A stretch of 18,638 bases of DNA. It comes from Lutimaribacter_A marinistellae. GTDB lineage: Bacteria > Pseudomonadota > Alphaproteobacteria > Rhodobacterales > Rhodobacteraceae. The DNA is taken from assembly GCF_042648365.1 (NCBI RefSeq), contig NZ_JBHRXI010000014.1:1-18638 (forward strand), given 5' to 3'. This document shows positions 16,598 to 18,638 of the stretch, in pieces. The notes beneath the pieces were generated by a model. That model saw nothing but the letters and a program-made list of their open reading frames with translations, was not told the origin of the DNA and did not search any database. How positions within the stretch are numbered: the first letter of the stretch is position 1; each line of letters begins with the position of its first letter. The translations under genes and the position numbers were made by a program.

Positions 16598-18099
16598 GAA
16601 ATCTGTGTCCTCAAAAAATCTTCCAGAATTGGTGCGACGGCTTCCCATCGCACTCGCAAGAAAGGGTTGCTCTGCAGTGTGTCTGACAGAGCCTCGGACG
16701 GCACACCGTTCTCCATTAGGGTCACCGCGAGTGAGTAGACCAGCTCTTCGAGGTCGTTTGCTAACGTCTCATCAGCCGTGACCGCTTCCGCGTTCCCGAC
16801 GAGTTCAGCGTGCAGCGTCTCAATCGGCAGACCTGAACCGACAATGCGCAAGCAGCGCTCGAAACCCTCTCGCAGGTCTTCTGGCAGCTGCTCACCATAG
16901 GTTCGAAAAACCGGGTGCTCAAGGTTGGGACGGAAGACGATCTGTCCATCCTTCTGCACCCTATTCCAGATCGGGAAACGGGTTTCATCGACCAGTTTCT
17001 GACCCCGGCTCCGATACGTGCGCTTGGACGTTCCGACAAAACGCTCGACGACCTTTTTCAGACGCTCGCGCACCACCGGCGGTAGCTGGGCCGAGGCTTT
17101 CTTCACGTCGATCTTCCACTCCGCATCCATCGTGTTCGGGATATCGACTGCGATACGGCAGAGTTTTGTGAGTTCGGTCTGGCGTGCAAGACCCAGCCAT
17201 CCGCCCGCGATGATTAGACGTTTCTCTCGGTAGACATAGAGCCCCTGAGACTTCAGATGGCCCTCCGGACCACCAATTTCTTCCCACTCTTCCCGGCTCA
17301 TCCGCTTGTGATGGGGCAGCGTGTGGCACCTTATCAGAACGTCACCCTGACGAAGGCGAAGCACTTCTTCCGGGTCCTTCTGCGTGGCGACGTGTGTCGT
17401 TGCCATTGGGTCGATGGGTTTCATCGGTCGACCGTTCAGTGACAGTTTGAGACGCGGTTTGGAGCCCTCTAAAAAGCGATGAAAAACCAACCGCAGATGA
17501 TGTTCTGCGCGGGACAACTCCGAGTTCATGTGTTCGGCCCGCTTTGCACGGTCATGCGTATAACCGCCGCTCAAACGATCAAGTTTCTCCCAGATGACGA
17601 CCGTTCCGGTCTCCGGAAGAAGGTCATGGCCCGTCACGAGTTCAGCGTCGTCGATTAGTTCGAGGCTCCAGTCGTTCCGTCTCGCGACGCGATCCAGGTC
17701 CCAGCGGGCACAAGATGTCCGATCGTCTTGCCGCGTCAGAACCGTCAAACTTCGACACTGCGAGAAGCTGGCACTTTTCAAGCCTAGACCGAACCGACCG
17801 AGGTCTTCGGCCTCGCGCTCGTGAATCGGATTCTTCGAACCGAGACGCATGGCTTCGACTAGTTCGGTCTCCGTCATGCCCGAACCGTCATCTGCCAGCG
17901 CGATCCATGGCTCGTCCGCGACGGTGTCGGCGATCAGTTCTACCGTACGAGCGCCGGCAGTGATGGCGTTGTCGATGATGTCTGCGAGTGCTGTCTCTAG
18001 GCTGTAGCCAAAGTCCCGATGTCCCTCGATCAGCGACGCGGCGTATGGCGTCGCATCTACGTCTCTTGTTTTGGGTTTCGGATTCGCAGCGTCTTCCAT
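16594..18099 (-). CDS. GHKL (HATPase, MutL/MORC-like) ATPase of a restriction-type system
   Basis: 501 residues. The N-terminal GHKL ATPase domain shows the N-box ADIIDNAITAGA (39-50), G1 DDGSGM (70-75) and G2 GRFGLGLKSAS (101-111). Residue D40 sits where MutL and most MORC proteins have the general-base Glu, and N44 is the Mg2+-binding Asn. An S5-like region follows, with a candidate catalytic lysine in WKIDVKKASAQLPP. The remaining ~150 residues are of unknown fold, with no visible nuclease motif. ATP-dependent dimer clamping on DNA is the family expectation. It is the first gene of the operon, and its stop overlaps the Z1 start by ATGA, so the two are likely made in fixed ratio. The ATG at 18099 lacks a clear ribosome site and may be read from an almost leaderless transcript. 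Confidence 0.85.
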   Translation of the reverse strand: MEDAANPKPKTRDVDATPYAASLIEGHRDFGYSLETALADIIDNAITAGARTVELIADTVADEPWIALADDGSGMTETELVEAMRLGSKNPIHEREAEDLGRFGLGLKSASFSQCRSLTVLTRQDDRTSCARWDLDRVARRNDWSLELIDDAELVTGHDLLPETGTVVIWEKLDRLSGGYTHDRAKRAEHMNSELSRAEHHLRLVFHRFLEGSKPRLKLSLNGRPMKPIDPMATTHVATQKDPEEVLRLRQGDVLIRCHTLPHHKRMSREEWEEIGGPEGHLKSQGLYVYREKRLIIAGGWLGLARQTELTKLCRIAVDIPNTMDAEWKIDVKKASAQLPPVVRERLKKVVERFVGTSKRTYRSRGQKLVDETRFPIWNRVQKDGQIVFRPNLEHPVFRTYGEQLPEDLREGFERCLRIVGSGLPIETLHAELVGNAEAVTADETLANDLEELVYSLAVTLMENGVPSEALSDTLQSNPFLRVRWEAVAPILEDFLRTQIS

Positions 18100-18106
18100 G
18101 CTGCAA

Positions 18107-18134
18107 ATCTTATCGTGCGCTCAATGGGATACAA
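18107..18134 (-). promoter_or_regulatory. candidate sigma70-type promoter for the defence operon
   Basis: Minus-strand -35 TTGTAT (18129-18134) and -10 TAAGAT (18107-18112), with a 16-base spacer. Transcription would begin about at the ATG of the GHKL gene, giving a nearly leaderless mRNA, which fits the absence of a ribosome site there. The match to consensus is moderate (3/6 and 4/6). Confidence 0.35.
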
Positions 18135-18198
18135 CCGATAGAGAAGAAACGTGCTGTGATCAGCGTGAGGCCAGCGAACGGGCCAAGCCGCTTCCTCG

Positions 18199-18588
18199 TC
18201 AGGTCAGTCTGAGGAGCGCCACTTGAATCGCCCATTCATTTGGGAAGGGCTCGAGCAAGCGCGCCAGCATCACGTCTGGCCCCTGCTTGCCATCGAGGAT
18301 CGCCTCCACGATGTCGGGCGCAAGCAGCGTCAACCGCAGGACGCGCGTCGAATAAGAGGATGCGATGCCCTCGCGCTCGGCCAGTTCGGCGATGGTGGCG
18401 AACTCGCCTGAGTCCAGCATCTTCTTCCAACGTAAGGCGCGGGCCAGCGCCTTGACGAGAGTGCTGTCTGTCCGTCGCGGCTGTACGGCACCGTCTGGCA
18501 ATACCATCTCCTTCCGCCCTCCGCGCTTCACGATGCGGAAAGGGACATGGAGCGTGACCGTCTCGGGGATCTGCGCGCCGCGGGTCAT
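18199..18588 (-). CDS. recombinase-associated HTH-like protein, function unknown
   Basis: A 129-residue protein. The N-terminal ~35 residues are beta-like and basic (TVTLHVPFRIVKRGGRKEMV). The core STLVKALARALRWKKMLDSG, then FATIAELAEREGIASSYSTR and LLAPDIVEAIL, is a helix-turn-helix pattern also seen at the C-termini of large serine recombinases in alphaproteobacteria. Small proteins like this commonly sit beside a recombinase and a DUF2924 gene, which is recalled knowledge and was not searched. It starts by ATGA overlap with the upstream gene. After EPFPNEW the last ten residues differ from what I expect of the family, so the 3' end may be a rearrangement junction. It lies 99 bases upstream of the defence operon on the same strand, so read-through is possible. 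Confidence 0.6.
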   Translation of the reverse strand: MTRGAQIPETVTLHVPFRIVKRGGRKEMVLPDGAVQPRRTDSTLVKALARALRWKKMLDSGEFATIAELAEREGIASSYSTRVLRLTLLAPDIVEAILDGKQGPDVMLARLLEPFPNEWAIQVALLRLT

Positions 18589-18638
18589 TCGGCTGCCATC
18601 GTCTGCTCGGTCTGCATCTCGCGGACAAGACTGCCAAG
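18585..18638 (-). CDS. C-terminal end of an upstream gene, probably the recombinase (partial)
   Basis: Reading inwards from the right edge on the minus strand, an open frame gives 17 residues ending TEQTMAAE and a TGA at 18585-18587. This TGA overlaps the next gene's ATG (ATGA). The tight coupling shows it is the preceding gene of the same operon. The context suggests a serine recombinase or DUF2924-type protein, but the fragment is too short to identify. Confidence 0.4.
   Translation of the reverse strand, partial: LGSLVREMQTEQTMAAE

Noticed and set aside
13896..16648. Upstream starts for the DUF4420 (13896) and Z1 (16648) genes
   Set aside because: Both create overlaps of 50 bases or more with the preceding gene and lack ribosome sites, whereas the internal starts at 13860 and 16597 have good Shine-Dalgarno sequences and short overlaps.

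Overview
The window looks like chromosomal or island DNA of a GC-rich alphaproteobacterium, most likely Rhodobacteraceae or a relative. This rests on codon use, a CyaA-type cyclase carrying TolB-like and TPR parts, an RTX protein in the style of marine Rhodobacterales, and a serine-recombinase accessory protein of a type I associate with that group. It is inferred from the sequence alone.

Left part (1-8118). The window opens inside the 3' end of a serine recombinase (1-180). Next come two unrelated class III nucleotide cyclases on the + strand: a GAF-like plus cyclase protein (308-1483) and a cyclase/TolB-like/TPR protein (2053-3825). A decayed stretch (3826-4682) holds two apparent gene remnants, one on each strand. 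A transglutaminase-like protease-fold protein (4683-5480, -) is divergent from a secreted RTX calcium-binding protein (5695-8118, +). The stretch 8119-8747 has no gene I can support, only one plausible terminator.

Right part (8748-18099) is the most interesting section: a compact six-gene predicted defence or restriction-modification locus. A Vsr-type T:G mismatch endonuclease (-) and a C5-cytosine DNA methyltransferase (+) diverge from a 57-base gap. Converging on the methyltransferase, with only 3 bases between stop codons, is a tightly overlapping minus-strand operon: GHKL/MORC-like ATPase, Z1-domain superfamily II helicase-like ATPase, PD-(D/E)XK (DUF4420) nuclease and AIPR-family protein. 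The four operon genes overlap by 4, 14 and 8 bases on the starts chosen here. The likely logic is self-marking by cytosine methylation, limitation of 5-methylcytosine deamination damage by Vsr, and a GHKL/Z1/nuclease/AIPR effector acting on unmodified or invading DNA. The gene families, and GHKL-Z1 restriction-like neighbourhoods, are known from comparative genomics. The roles here are inferred.

Right edge (18199-18638, -). A recombinase-associated helix-turn-helix-like protein is translationally coupled to the tail of an upstream gene that is cut by the window edge. The defence operon lies directly downstream of this recombination module, and the left edge also carries a recombinase end. This fits a mobile or repeatedly rearranged accessory region.
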